Positions 46,780-55,046 of a stretch of 64,000 nucleotides of DNA are shown here, piece by piece. The position numbers were made by a program, and so were the translations under genes. Each line of letters starts with the position of its first letter. The stretch's first letter is position 1. A model generated the notes under the pieces. It had not been told where the DNA came from. It was given only the letters and a program-made list of their open reading frames with translations, and made no database searches. The DNA comes from Pseudomonas iranensis (GTDB lineage: Bacteria; Pseudomonadota; Gammaproteobacteria; Pseudomonadales; Pseudomonadaceae), in the NCBI RefSeq assembly GCF_014268585.2, contig NZ_CP077092.1:3906001-3970000 (forward strand), in the 5' to 3' direction.

Positions 46780-47754
46780 ATGCCCACTCAGCCCAATCTG
46801 GTTGCCATTCTGGCCTACGACGGCCTCTGCACATTCGAGTTCGGCATTGCCGTCGAGATCTTCGGCCTGGCCCGGCCAGAGTTCGACTTCCCTTGGTACG
46901 AACACGCGATTGCCGCGGTCGACAAAGGCCCGATGCGCGCCATGGGCGGGATTCAGGTGCTGGCCGATGGTGGCCTGGAATTGCTCGCCGCAGCGCGCAC
47001 CATCGTCATTCCCGGCTGGCGCGACCGCAATGCTCCGGTACCGTCAGCGCTGATCGACGCATTGCGTCGGGCGCATGACCGAGGCGCGCGGTTGCTGTCG
47101 ATCTGCTCGGGCGTGTTCGTGCTCGCCGCCAGCGGCCTGCTCGACGGCCACCGCGCCACCACGCACTGGCGCTACACCGGTGAACTGGCGCAACGCTTCC
47201 CGGCGATCGAGGTCGATCCGGACGTGCTCTACGTCGACGCCGGTCAGCTGATCACCTCCGCCGGCAGCGCCGCCGGCATCGACGCCTGCCTGCATCTGGT
47301 AACCCGCGACTTCGGCACGCAGGTCGCCAACGCCGTCGCGCGGCGCTTGGTCATGTCGCCACAACGCACCGGCGGCCAGGCCCAATTCATCCCCACCCCG
47401 GTCAGCCGGACACCCCGCAGCGACCTGTCGCGCGTCATGCAATGGGCCCGCGAACGCCTGCACGAACCGCTGGAAGTCCGCGATCTGGCCAGCGAAGCGG
47501 CGATGAGCGAGCGCACTTTTTTGCGGCGCTTCACCGAAGCCAGCGGGCAAACGCCCAAGGCGTGGCTGCAACATGAACGCCTGGCGCGAGCGCGGGAGCT
47601 GCTCGAGAGCACCCATCAACACACCGAGCAGATCGCCCAGCGCTGCGGCTATCGATCGGTGGAGAGCTTTCGAGCGGCGTTCCGCAGCGTGGTGGGCGTA
47701 CCGCCGTCGGTTTATCGGGAGCGGTTTGGGCGGTCGGGTAAGGCGATTTGTTGA
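46780..47754 (+). CDS. ftrA: GlxA/FtrA-type transcriptional regulator
   Basis: 324 residues: a DJ-1/PfpI amidotransferase-like sensor domain (1-190, nucleophile-elbow cysteine in LLSICSGVFVLA) and a C-terminal AraC domain (about 215-320, with LASEAAMSERTFLRRFTEASGQTP and VESFRAAFRSVVGVPPSVYR). Start at MPTQPNLVA. It probably controls the divergent rhodanese gene. Confidence 0.85.
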   Translation: MPTQPNLVAILAYDGLCTFEFGIAVEIFGLARPEFDFPWYEHAIAAVDKGPMRAMGGIQVLADGGLELLAAARTIVIPGWRDRNAPVPSALIDALRRAHDRGARLLSICSGVFVLAASGLLDGHRATTHWRYTGELAQRFPAIEVDPDVLYVDAGQLITSAGSAAGIDACLHLVTRDFGTQVANAVARRLVMSPQRTGGQAQFIPTPVSRTPRSDLSRVMQWARERLHEPLEVRDLASEAAMSERTFLRRFTEASGQTPKAWLQHERLARARELLESTHQHTEQIAQRCGYRSVESFRAAFRSVVGVPPSVYRERFGRSGKAIC

Positions 47755-47780
47755 CCTGTCTGGTCATGGATTTGATCTTT

Positions 47781-47801
47781 TTGCAGTTGTAACAACTGCA
47801 A
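47781..47801. promoter_or_regulatory. 21-base perfect palindrome upstream of the bacteriocin gene
   Basis: TTGCAGTTGT-A-ACAACTGCAA, ten-base arms with a single central base, 83 bases before the toxin start. No T-run follows, so it is more likely an operator than the ftrA terminator, though the latter is possible. Confidence 0.55.
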
Positions 47802-47883
47802 CACTTTCAGACGCGTCCTACATCCATCACTCCTTCGTTGCTTTAGCGTCCGCTTCGTTTTTAAACAGCGGACAAGGACGCTC

Positions 47884-49104
47884 ATGGCTCGCAAGAAAGA
47901 CATCCCCCGGATCCAGAACCCGCCAGAGGGAGACGGACACCACATCACCACCCGCTACATGACTGCCAGCGAACTTGCTGCGCGCGAGGCCGCACAAGGC
48001 GCTTATGAAGACATTCCGGCTCGGCAGCAGGCCCACGAAGATCGACTTGGCCACCAGGTCATACATGAACAGCAAAATATAAGCGGCTGTGTTTTCGTGA
48101 AAAGTTGCAAGCTGCCGAACGGCGTCATCAATGATGCCAATCCATCTGGATTTATACCGGTAGGGAAAATTTCGGATTATGGAACGCTGTCCTTGCTAGC
48201 GGGGCATGAACGCGACTCGGCCGGGAATATCGCACTCAAGACAATTGGCGCGACCAGTTTGCAAGCGTCGATCGGAGCTTTTGCTCTCGGCAGCTCTGGC
48301 AGTCTGAGCACCAGCACTGCCGCCGCAAGTACCACAAGCCTGGCCACCGGCGGTGTCGTCGCAGGCGGGTTGCTCGGGTTGGTTGCGCTGCTGTGGCCAT
48401 CGAGTCTCGCCGATAGTGCTCTCTACACAGAAGAGCAACTACAGTCGCTCGAGACAGCTCGGACTCGGGTTCGATTGCATGTGGAACAGCAGCCCGATGG
48501 GACGTTGAAAGGATACGGATACAACACTCAAACGCGCAGCGACTGGGAAATGATTCCAGTCGTTCAGTTCGTCAAGCAAGGCGCCTCGCACGTCGCAGAT
48601 TTTGGGAATGGGTCGACCTTACTCTGGACTCCCTCTGTAGACTCATCACGCGGATCGGCAATTCCGCCGTTGGAGGGTGCGCCGCAGGTTCCACACATCT
48701 GGATATACCCGCCGACCGAGCAGGCGGACAAAATCATCGTCAATCCGGTTTACCCGCCTGAATACCAGGACTTTATTCTGGTCTTTCCGGCGGACTCCGG
48801 AGTACAGCCTCTATATGTTGTGCTTTCAAGACCTACTCTTGGCGGTGACATCAAATATCACCGGCCTCCCGTAACTCTCCCAGCATTCCCGGATACCTAT
48901 CCCGTCAAATCCAAAAGCAGTGTTCAAGGTGGTGGCGGCAAGCGCAGCAGATGGAAAGACAAGAAAGGTCGAATCTATGAATGGGATAGCAAAACAGGGG
49001 CTATAGAACTCTATAACAAGCAAGGCAAACATCTAGGTGAGTTTAATCACGAAACGGGCGAGCAAATCGATCCTGCCAATCCCGAGCGATGGACTCCAAA
49101 GTGA
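47884..49104 (+). CDS. S-type-pyocin-domain protein with colicin-E3-like RNase domain
   Basis: 406 residues. N-terminal 1-125 unfamiliar (GCVFVKSCKLPNG), an Ala/Gly/Ser-rich hydrophobic stretch at 128-175, the S-type pyocin domain at about 195-325 (DWEMIPVVQF to FPADSGVQPLYVVLS), and a C-terminal cytotoxic domain from 353 (KRSRWKDKKGRIYEWD). Against colicin E3, Asp510 (Asp368), Glu517 (Glu375) and Arg545 (Arg402) are kept, but His513 is Thr371 and Glu515 is Ala373. It would cleave 16S rRNA in a competitor. It is shorter than classical S pyocins and has no obvious TonB box. GC content is lower than in neighbours. Confidence 0.82.
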   Translation: MARKKDIPRIQNPPEGDGHHITTRYMTASELAAREAAQGAYEDIPARQQAHEDRLGHQVIHEQQNISGCVFVKSCKLPNGVINDANPSGFIPVGKISDYGTLSLLAGHERDSAGNIALKTIGATSLQASIGAFALGSSGSLSTSTAAASTTSLATGGVVAGGLLGLVALLWPSSLADSALYTEEQLQSLETARTRVRLHVEQQPDGTLKGYGYNTQTRSDWEMIPVVQFVKQGASHVADFGNGSTLLWTPSVDSSRGSAIPPLEGAPQVPHIWIYPPTEQADKIIVNPVYPPEYQDFILVFPADSGVQPLYVVLSRPTLGGDIKYHRPPVTLPAFPDTYPVKSKSSVQGGGGKRSRWKDKKGRIYEWDSKTGAIELYNKQGKHLGEFNHETGEQIDPANPERWTPK

Positions 49105-49118
49105 AGAGGAATAAAAAT

Positions 49119-49358
49119 ATGTATTTATGGATTAGTGGTTTTTTACCAGACGAAAGCGAGGACGATACGCTGAAATTCGAGCTGTCGGTCCACTCGAAAT
49201 CTGAGCGTCCGATATTGGCCGTAATGGGCTGGCCAGAACTCAGTCTAAGTCCCGACGGAGAATGGCTGCTGACTGCGGACCAAACTCAACGAATCAGCGA
49301 AATACTTGGAGAGCAATTGCCGAAGGAGCTGGACTTATTCATCGGCGTCAGGGGCTAG
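49119..49358 (+). CDS. Candidate immunity protein 1
   Basis: 79 acidic residues (MYLWISGFLPDESEDD...), about the size of colicin E3 immunity proteins and, like them, acidic, but without recognisable similarity. Start at the ATG behind GAGGAA; an ATG at 49089 would overlap the toxin gene by 16 bases. Low GC like the toxin gene, suggesting they arrived together. Immunity is inferred from position and size. Confidence 0.62.
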   Translation: MYLWISGFLPDESEDDTLKFELSVHSKSERPILAVMGWPELSLSPDGEWLLTADQTQRISEILGEQLPKELDLFIGVRG

Positions 49359-49366
49359 CGTCGACG

Positions 49367-49702
49367 ATGAGCCTCATCTATCAAGATTCATCTATTTCCC
49401 GCGACGTGGCGATGAGACTTATTGCAAGTGGTGTCGCCGAAAATATGGCAGCAGGATTAGTATCCATCGGTATGAGCGAGGAAGACCCAATGTGGGCCCA
49501 GTCTTTCTGCCTCCAATATCTCTCCAGCGAAACCGAAGCGATCGCTGCCTCTGCCATCACCGCCCTGGGCCATATCGCTCGTCGACATGGAAGACTGAAT
49601 ACCGAAACCGTTTTGCCGGCGCTCGAAAACGTAAGGCGTCGGATGCCCTCGTTGCAGGGCGTCATTGAGGACACGATTGACGATATAGAGATGTTCACCT
49701 GA
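49367..49702 (+). CDS. Candidate immunity protein 2 (helical, HEAT-like)
   Basis: 111 residues, nearly all helical, with repeated amphipathic helices (AIAASAITALGHIARRHGRLN) reminiscent of HEAT repeats, a fold used by some polymorphic-toxin immunity proteins. It starts eight bases after the previous stop, so it is translationally coupled. Function inferred only from the locus. Confidence 0.6.
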   Translation: MSLIYQDSSISRDVAMRLIASGVAENMAAGLVSIGMSEEDPMWAQSFCLQYLSSETEAIAASAITALGHIARRHGRLNTETVLPALENVRRRMPSLQGVIEDTIDDIEMFT

Positions 49703-49760
49703 GCATCCGAAGTTGCAAGCGTCTGGATGAGGGTTACTTCATCCAGACGCACGTCAGACC

Positions 49761-50099
49761 TCAATCCTCCCGCGTCAAAACCTCCAGCAACTCAATCTCA
49801 AACAGCAGATTCGAATTCGGCGGGATCTTGCCCATGGTCCGCTCGCCGTACCCCAGATGCGCCGGTACCAGCAATTTGCGTTTGCCGCCGACCTGCATGC
49901 CCATCAGGCCCTGATCCCAGCCTTTGATCACGCGGCCAGTGCCAATCACGCACTGAAACGGTTTGCCCCGGCTCCAGGACGAGTCGAATTCAGTGCCGTC
50001 TTCCAGCCAGCCGGTGTATTGGGTGGTGATCAGCGCACCTTTCACCGCGGCTTTGCCGTCGCCCGGTTGCAGGTCGATGATTTGCAATTCGTCTGTCAT
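49761..50099 (-). CDS. FKBP-type peptidyl-prolyl isomerase
   Basis: 112-residue single FKBP domain. YTGWLEDGTEFDSSWSRGKPFQCVIGTGRVIKGWDQGLMGMQVGGKRKL and ERTMGKIPPNSNLLFEIELL hold the usual active-site residues. No signal peptide, so cytoplasmic. Start at MTDELQII; the longer frame upstream is not family-like. Confidence 0.9.
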   Translation of the reverse strand: MTDELQIIDLQPGDGKAAVKGALITTQYTGWLEDGTEFDSSWSRGKPFQCVIGTGRVIKGWDQGLMGMQVGGKRKLLVPAHLGYGERTMGKIPPNSNLLFEIELLEVLTRED

Positions 50100-50230
50100 G
50101 TCGTTGGCTCTTGAGATGTTCGCAGGCGGCGTTTTTCGCAGAATCCGGCGTCGATGGCAATCCATGGAACCGAAAACACGCCTTGCCGCTCACATGTGTA
50201 TCGACATCGTATGACGACAAGGATGCTTAG

Positions 50231-51277
50231 ATGACCGACTCTCGATTGCTGCGCAGTTTCATCCCGCCCTACATTCTCAACCGCATCATTGCCCACGGTT
50301 CCGAGCCGCAGCGCAACGCCGCGATGCAGACGCTCAACCACGTGCGCAGCCTGCTGCCCAATCCCGGCCGCCCTTCGCAGCCGCCAGCGCGGGCGATTCT
50401 GCCGGAGGCGAGCAAGCCTGGCCTGGCCCGGCGCAGCGTGCATGATGCGCAGAACAAAATGCTCTTGCCGGGCATGCCGGTGCGCCTCGAGGGCCAGCCG
50501 GCATCGGGGGATCCGGCGGTCGACGAGGCTTACGATGCGCTGGGCGCCAGCTATGATTTCTTCTGGAAGGTGCTCGGTCGCGACTCGATCGATAATCAGG
50601 GATTCGCGCTGATCGGCAGCGTGCATTATGGCCAGGGCTACGAGAACGCATTCTGGAACGGCGCGCAGATGGTTTTCGGTGACGGCGATGGCGAAATCTT
50701 CCAGCGCTTCACCCGCTCGCTCGACGTCATCGGCCATGAACTGGCCCACGGCGTCACCGAAAGCGAGGCCGGGCTGATTTATGCCAACCAGTCCGGCGCG
50801 TTGAACGAGTCGCTCTCGGACGTATTCGGCGTGTTGACCAAGCAATACACCCTCGGCGAGACCGCCGAGCAGGCGGACTGGTTGATCGGCGCCGACCTGC
50901 TGATGCCACAGATTCAAGGCAAGGGCCTGCGCTCGATGTCGCACCCCGGCACGGCATACGACGACCCGATGCTGGGCAAGGATCCGCAACCGGATCACAT
51001 GCGCAAGTTCGTCATCACCAGCGAAGACAATGGCGGCGTACACATCAACTCCGGCATTCCCAACCGCGCGTTTTACCTGGCAGCCCGAGCGTTTGGCGGC
51101 TTCGCCTGGGAAAAAGCCGGACGCATCTGGTACGACACACTGTGCGACGACCGTTTGAGCCAGGACGCAACGTTCGACGCGTTCGCAAAACTGACGATCA
51201 ACCACGCCGGCGAGCGCTTCGACGAAGAAGCAGCCGACGCAGTGCAGCAAGCCTGGGCGCAGGTCGGTATCGAATAA
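50231..51277 (+). CDS. Protealysin-like M4 metalloprotease
   Basis: 348 residues. A short precursor (about 1-50) carries the PPYIL motif at 12-16, typical of protealysin-type zymogens, and there is no signal peptide. The zinc site is HELAH (169-173) with Glu193 in NESLSD; GGVHINSGIPNRAFYLAA holds the later catalytic His. Protealysin of Serratia has a similar length. The inhibitor-like gene follows after 14 bases. Confidence 0.9.
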   Translation: MTDSRLLRSFIPPYILNRIIAHGSEPQRNAAMQTLNHVRSLLPNPGRPSQPPARAILPEASKPGLARRSVHDAQNKMLLPGMPVRLEGQPASGDPAVDEAYDALGASYDFFWKVLGRDSIDNQGFALIGSVHYGQGYENAFWNGAQMVFGDGDGEIFQRFTRSLDVIGHELAHGVTESEAGLIYANQSGALNESLSDVFGVLTKQYTLGETAEQADWLIGADLLMPQIQGKGLRSMSHPGTAYDDPMLGKDPQPDHMRKFVITSEDNGGVHINSGIPNRAFYLAARAFGGFAWEKAGRIWYDTLCDDRLSQDATFDAFAKLTINHAGERFDEEAADAVQQAWAQVGIE

Positions 51278-51291
51278 TCCGAGGAGACCGT

Positions 51292-51603
51292 ATGAAAACG
51301 CTACCCGAGCTGGATAAAGATTCCGTTTTACGCGTATCTCGCCAGGGTGGCGTTGCAGCGATTCACAGCCTGAGCCGCCCACGGGAAATCGAATTTGCCC
51401 AGTGCGACATCAATCAGCGTTCCAGGATCTGCTCGGTGCTTGAGGGTTGCCTGCCACTCGATAGCAGTGAATCGGGCCGTGGGGATCAGCGCTTCTACCA
51501 GATTGAAGTGCGCTATCAGTCCGGGGAAATGGTGTTGAAGGTGCCGGAGGATCGGGCGCCGGGGGAGTTGGTGCATTTGTGGGACAAGGGGGAGCTGCTC
51601 TGA
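51292..51603 (+). CDS. Emfourin-like protease inhibitor
   Basis: 103 residues, start at the ATG behind GAGGAG. The position directly after the protealysin-like gene, the size and the pattern VLRVSRQGGVAA...RFYQIEVRYQSGEMVLKVPEDRAPGELVHL fit the emfourin family, which blocks protealysin in the same cell. Probably cotranscribed with the protease. Confidence 0.8.
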   Translation: MKTLPELDKDSVLRVSRQGGVAAIHSLSRPREIEFAQCDINQRSRICSVLEGCLPLDSSESGRGDQRFYQIEVRYQSGEMVLKVPEDRAPGELVHLWDKGELL

Positions 51604-51604
51604 T

Positions 51605-52132
51605 TCACGCTGGCGGCTCTTCTGCGTCGACAAGTGACGATGTGCGCGGGCCAAAGCCCGCGGTCTGGCCGAATACGACACCGTTGAACGTGTGCGTACA
51701 GCACTCGCAGCTCGGCGTCATGTCCTGCGCCTTCAGTTCCGGATTGACCATTTGCAGGAGATTTTGCTCGTCGACGTACAGCCCGTTGAAATAACTGGAC
51801 TCACCCAGTCGCACGACTTCTTCGCGATCCTTCTCATGGATGGCAACCATCCAGAACACCGGCGCTGATTGATCCAGTCGCGCCACAGCTTCGCTGAAAA
51901 TGGCATCCCAAGAACCGCCCACCCGAGACAGCAGGAAGCGAAACAACGGCGTGTAATCTCGACCGTATTGTTTGCCTGCGTGCATCGAACTTCGCATGCC
52001 TTCGTCACGGCTTGCAGCTTTGCTGTTGCGCTGATCGCGATAATGCGCAACTGATTCATGGCGACGAACACCCCACGTTCGAGTGTTCACTTTGCGGTAG
52101 AGCGGTTTCTTGTCCAATCCCTTATTCCTCAT
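51605..52132 (-). CDS. Hypothetical protein of unknown function
   Basis: 175 residues from the chosen ATG; a TTG five codons later, behind GAGGAATAAGGG, is an alternative start. A very basic N-terminus (KKPLYRKVNTRTWGVRRHES) precedes YGRDYTPLFRFLLSRVGGSWDAIFSEAVARL and a Cys-rich C-terminal end (CECCTHTFNGVVFG). No signal peptide or membrane span. The C-E-C-C cluster could bind metal. It begins one base from the end of the convergent inhibitor gene. Confidence 0.55.
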   Translation of the reverse strand: MRNKGLDKKPLYRKVNTRTWGVRRHESVAHYRDQRNSKAASRDEGMRSSMHAGKQYGRDYTPLFRFLLSRVGGSWDAIFSEAVARLDQSAPVFWMVAIHEKDREEVVRLGESSYFNGLYVDEQNLLQMVNPELKAQDMTPSCECCTHTFNGVVFGQTAGFGPRTSSLVDAEEPPA

Positions 52133-52205
52133 CCAGACGTCCGCTGTTTTACCGGAACGGCGTTTGAATGCAATCAGCCATCCGTGGCCAATTGTAAAAC
52201 CGGGC

Positions 52206-52514
52206 CTATCGCTCGACCGGCTGCATCTCGACAATCGTGCCGTTGGTGATCATCACCATCACGTACTGGTCATTGATCTGCACCCACTGCGCCTGGTCGA
52301 TCGGCGCTTTCAGACCTTTGGCTTTCCAGTTCTCCAGAGCCTTGTCTTTGCGCTGGTACATTTCCGGCGCGCGGTCGTTGACCTTCAGCTGGCGGTCGCT
52401 GGTCGGCGATTGCACGGCGGGTTCGCTGGAGGTTTGCGCCGCTTGAACAATGGGTGTGATTCCGGCAATGCCCGCAACAAGGGCCAGGCTGGCGATTAGG
52501 GTTTTGCTGTTCAT
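52206..52514 (-). CDS. RcnB-family periplasmic protein
   Basis: 102 residues. Signal peptide to about QAA (residue 26). The mature part has DRAPEMYQRKDKALENWKAKGL and APIDQAQWVQINDQYVMV, typical of RcnB-like proteins linked to Ni/Co homeostasis or envelope stress. Regulation unclear. Confidence 0.7.
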   Translation of the reverse strand: MNSKTLIASLALVAGIAGITPIVQAAQTSSEPAVQSPTSDRQLKVNDRAPEMYQRKDKALENWKAKGLKAPIDQAQWVQINDQYVMVMITNGTIVEMQPVER

Positions 52515-52970
52515 CGGTGAACCTCTTTCGGATAGGTAGTACCTGAACTCCGACTGCGCGGCGCGGGAAACATTCCTTGTTTTTTGCCGGAGGTGGCCGT
52601 TAGAGGGCCTTGTCCATCAGAGCGCCATCGCTGACAACTCGAATCGACGCACCGCAGCTCCCACAGGGCTGGTGCTACATCACAGTTTTTGACCTGAGCT
52701 CCACTTCCACAAGACTTGGCGGACGCTGATTCTCTGATCACCACCGATCCCCTGTGGGAGCGAGCCTGCTCGCGAATACGCCGGCACATCCGCCATCGTT
52801 GCCATCTGAAAATGCGCGCCAAGCACCGGAAGCATTGATCCGCCCCACGCATCAATCCATGCCAACAATGCAATTAACAGATTGTTACATCTGCGCCACC
52901 ATCCACCTCAATAAAAACCGTGCGCCGCTTCTCCGGAGCGCACGTCATAAAAGCGGTGGAGTACTTTTCA
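52515..52970. other. Gene-free region upstream of the MFS gene
   Basis: About 455 bases. It contains one REP copy (52752-52776), a CAGAT-N6-ATCTG inverted repeat at 52878-52893 that could be a LysR-type operator, and a GTGCGC/GCGCAC hairpin (52920-52943) in the likely 5' leader of the MFS gene. No coding region is convincing. Confidence 0.55.
52752..52776. repeat. Single REP copy
   Basis: Forward GTGGGAGCGAGCCTGCTCGCGAAT copy without an inverted partner nearby. Confidence 0.85.
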
Positions 52971-54263
52971 ATGACAGCCTCAATTCCTACCAACGGCTCG
53001 CGGGCCGGTGCCATCTTCCGGGTGACCTCGGGCAACTTCCTCGAACAGTTCGACTTCTTTCTGTTCGGCTTCTACGCCACGCAGATCGCGGCGGTGTTCT
53101 TCCCGGCGAGCAGTGAGTTCGCCTCCCTGATGATGACTTTTGCGGTGTTTGGCGCAGGCTTCCTGATGCGTCCGCTCGGCGCCATCGTGCTCGGCGCGTA
53201 CATCGATGATGTCGGCCGGCGCAAAGGTCTGATCGTCACCCTGTCGATCATGGCCAGCGGCACGATATTGATTGTGCTGGTGCCCGGATACGAAACCATT
53301 GGCCTGTTCGCCCCGGCACTGGTGCTGATCGGGCGACTGCTGCAAGGCTTCTCGGCCGGCGCGGAACTCGGTGGTGTTTCGGTGTACCTGTCCGAGATCG
53401 CTACGCCGGGCCGCAAAGGCTTTTTCACCGCTTGGCAGTCGGCCAGTCAGCAAGTGGCGATCATCGTTGCTGCCGCGCTGGGCTACGGTCTGAACCAGTG
53501 GATGGAGCCGCAAGCCGTGGCCGCCTGGGGCTGGCGCATTCCGTTTTTCGTCGGCTGCATGATCGTCCCGTTCATCTTTTTCCTGCGCCGCAATCTGGCG
53601 GAAACCGAAGAGTTCGCCGCACGCAAACACCGTCCAAGCATGCGCGAGGTGTTCCGCACCCTCGGCCAGAACTGGGGCGTGGTGCTCGGCGGGATGTTGA
53701 TGGTCGCGTTGACCACTACCGCGTTCTACCTGATCACCGTGTACGCGCCGACTTTCGGCAAAACCGTGCTGCACCTGAGCACTTCCGACGCGCTGCTGGT
53801 GACGCTGCTGGTGGGTGTGTCGAACTTCTTCTGGCTGCCGATCGGCGGCGCGTTGTCCGACCGCATCGGTCGTCGTCCGGTGCTGATCGGCATGGCCCTG
53901 CTGGCACTGGCCACGACTTATCCGGCGCTGTCGTTCCTGGTGCAGGCGCCGAGCTTCACCAACATGCTGCTGTCGCTGCTGTGGTTGTCGTTCATCTATG
54001 GCTTGTACAACGGCGCGATGATTCCGGCGCTGACCGAAATCATGCCGGTGGAAGTGCGCGTCGCCGGTTTTTCCCTGGCCTACAGCCTGGCCACCGCGAT
54101 CTTCGGCGGTTTCACCCCGGCGATGTCGACTTTCCTGATCCAGTACACCGGCGACAAAGCCGCGCCAGGTTACTGGATGAGCATCGGTGCCCTGTGCGCG
54201 CTGTGCGCCACGCTTTATCTGTACCGCCGTGCCGGTGGTCGTCTGCAACCTGTCGCGGCCTGA
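52971..54263 (+). CDS. MFS organic-acid/proton symporter (citrate/tricarballylate type)
   Basis: 430 residues, 12 membrane spans, metabolite:H+ symporter family. [19 protein letters not shown] in span 1, the loop 2-3 motif DDVGRRKGL and [10 protein letters not shown] in loop 8-9 are characteristic of the citrate/tricarballylate (CitA/TcuC) branch. Start at MTASIPTNG behind GTGGAG. A binding-protein gene follows after 12 bases. Confidence 0.83.
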   Translation: MTASIPTNGSRAGAIFRVTSGNFLEQFDFFLFGFYATQIAAVFFPASSEFASLMMTFAVFGAGFLMRPLGAIVLGAYIDDVGRRKGLIVTLSIMASGTILIVLVPGYETIGLFAPALVLIGRLLQGFSAGAELGGVSVYLSEIATPGRKGFFTAWQSASQQVAIIVAAALGYGLNQWMEPQAVAAWGWRIPFFVGCMIVPFIFFLRRNLAETEEFAARKHRPSMREVFRTLGQNWGVVLGGMLMVALTTTAFYLITVYAPTFGKTVLHLSTSDALLVTLLVGVSNFFWLPIGGALSDRIGRRPVLIGMALLALATTYPALSFLVQAPSFTNMLLSLLWLSFIYGLYNGAMIPALTEIMPVEVRVAGFSLAYSLATAIFGGFTPAMSTFLIQYTGDKAAPGYWMSIGALCALCATLYLYRRAGGRLQPVAA

Positions 54264-54275
54264 GGAAAACTCGCC

Positions 54276-55046
54276 ATGAAAAAACTTTTTACTGTCACCG
54301 CCCTGCTCGCCGGTCTCGCCTTCAACGTCGCGGCCCAGGCCGAAGAACTCAGCGTGATGACCTCCGGTGGTTTCACTGCCGCCTACAAGATCCTCGGGCC
54401 GAAATTCGCTGCCGCCACCGGTAACACCCTGACCACCAGCCTCGGCCCGTCGATGGGCAAGGCGCCGGAAGCGATTCCCAATCGTCTGGCGCGCGGCGAG
54501 CACGCCGACGTGGTGATCATGGTCGGTTACGCTCTTGATGAGCTGATCAAACAAGGCAAGGTCGACCCGGCCTCCCGCGTTGAACTGGCGGATTCGCGGA
54601 TCGGCATGGTGGTGCGTGAAGGCGCGGCGAAACCGGACATCAGCAGCGTCGACGGCCTGAAGAAAACCCTGCTTGATGCGCAGTCGGTGGCCTACTCCGA
54701 CAGCGCCAGCGGCGTGTACATCGAGCAGCAGCTGTTCAAGAAACTCGGCATCGAAGATCAGTTGAAACCGAAAGCCAAGATGATCGCCAGGATCCCGGTC
54801 GGCTCGGTGGTCGCCACTGGCGACTATCAGTTGGGCTTCCAGCAGGTCAGCGAATTGCTGCCGGTGCCGGGCGTGAGCTTCGTCGCGAAGATTCCGGAAT
54901 CGGTACAGTCGGTGACGCGTTTTGCCGCTGGCATTCCGGTCAAGGCCGAGCACCCGCAAGAAGCCAAGGCCCTGCTCGCCTACCTCGCTGCACCGGCCGC
55001 TCAGGCTGACGTGCAGGCCACCGGACTGGATTCGGTCAAGCGTTGA
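54276..55046 (+). CDS. ModA-like periplasmic binding protein
   Basis: 256 residues with a signal peptide (to about AQA, residue 21). The mature protein opens EELSVMTSGGFTAAYKILGPKF and has TSLGPSMGKAPEAIPNRLARGEHADVVIM, as in ModA-type class II binding proteins. No ABC genes are nearby; it is paired with the MFS gene instead. It may bind an organic acid and act as a receptor. Its last bases overlap the convergent lysR gene. Confidence 0.75.
   Translation: MKKLFTVTALLAGLAFNVAAQAEELSVMTSGGFTAAYKILGPKFAAATGNTLTTSLGPSMGKAPEAIPNRLARGEHADVVIMVGYALDELIKQGKVDPASRVELADSRIGMVVREGAAKPDISSVDGLKKTLLDAQSVAYSDSASGVYIEQQLFKKLGIEDQLKPKAKMIARIPVGSVVATGDYQLGFQQVSELLPVPGVSFVAKIPESVQSVTRFAAGIPVKAEHPQEAKALLAYLAAPAAQADVQATGLDSVKR

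Noticed and set aside
47781..47801. Palindrome as a PrtN-type P-box
   Set aside because: The pyocin P-box is a series of ATTGnn(n)GTnn(n) direct repeats; this is a single inverted repeat without that pattern.
47884..49104. Bacteriocin gene as a type VI secretion effector
   Set aside because: No PAAR, VgrG or Rhs sequence and no secretion genes nearby; the S-type pyocin domain favours a released bacteriocin, although the short N-terminus leaves some doubt.
51142..51291. N-terminal extension of the emfourin-like protein
   Set aside because: The extra codons overlap the protease gene in another frame and are Arg-rich; the ATG at 51292 has GAGGAG upstream.
52980..54959. Long minus-strand open frame (about 660 codons) opposite the MFS and binding-protein genes
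   Set aside because: Antisense shadow with repetitive charged composition and no recognisable domain; the plus-strand genes have clear motifs.
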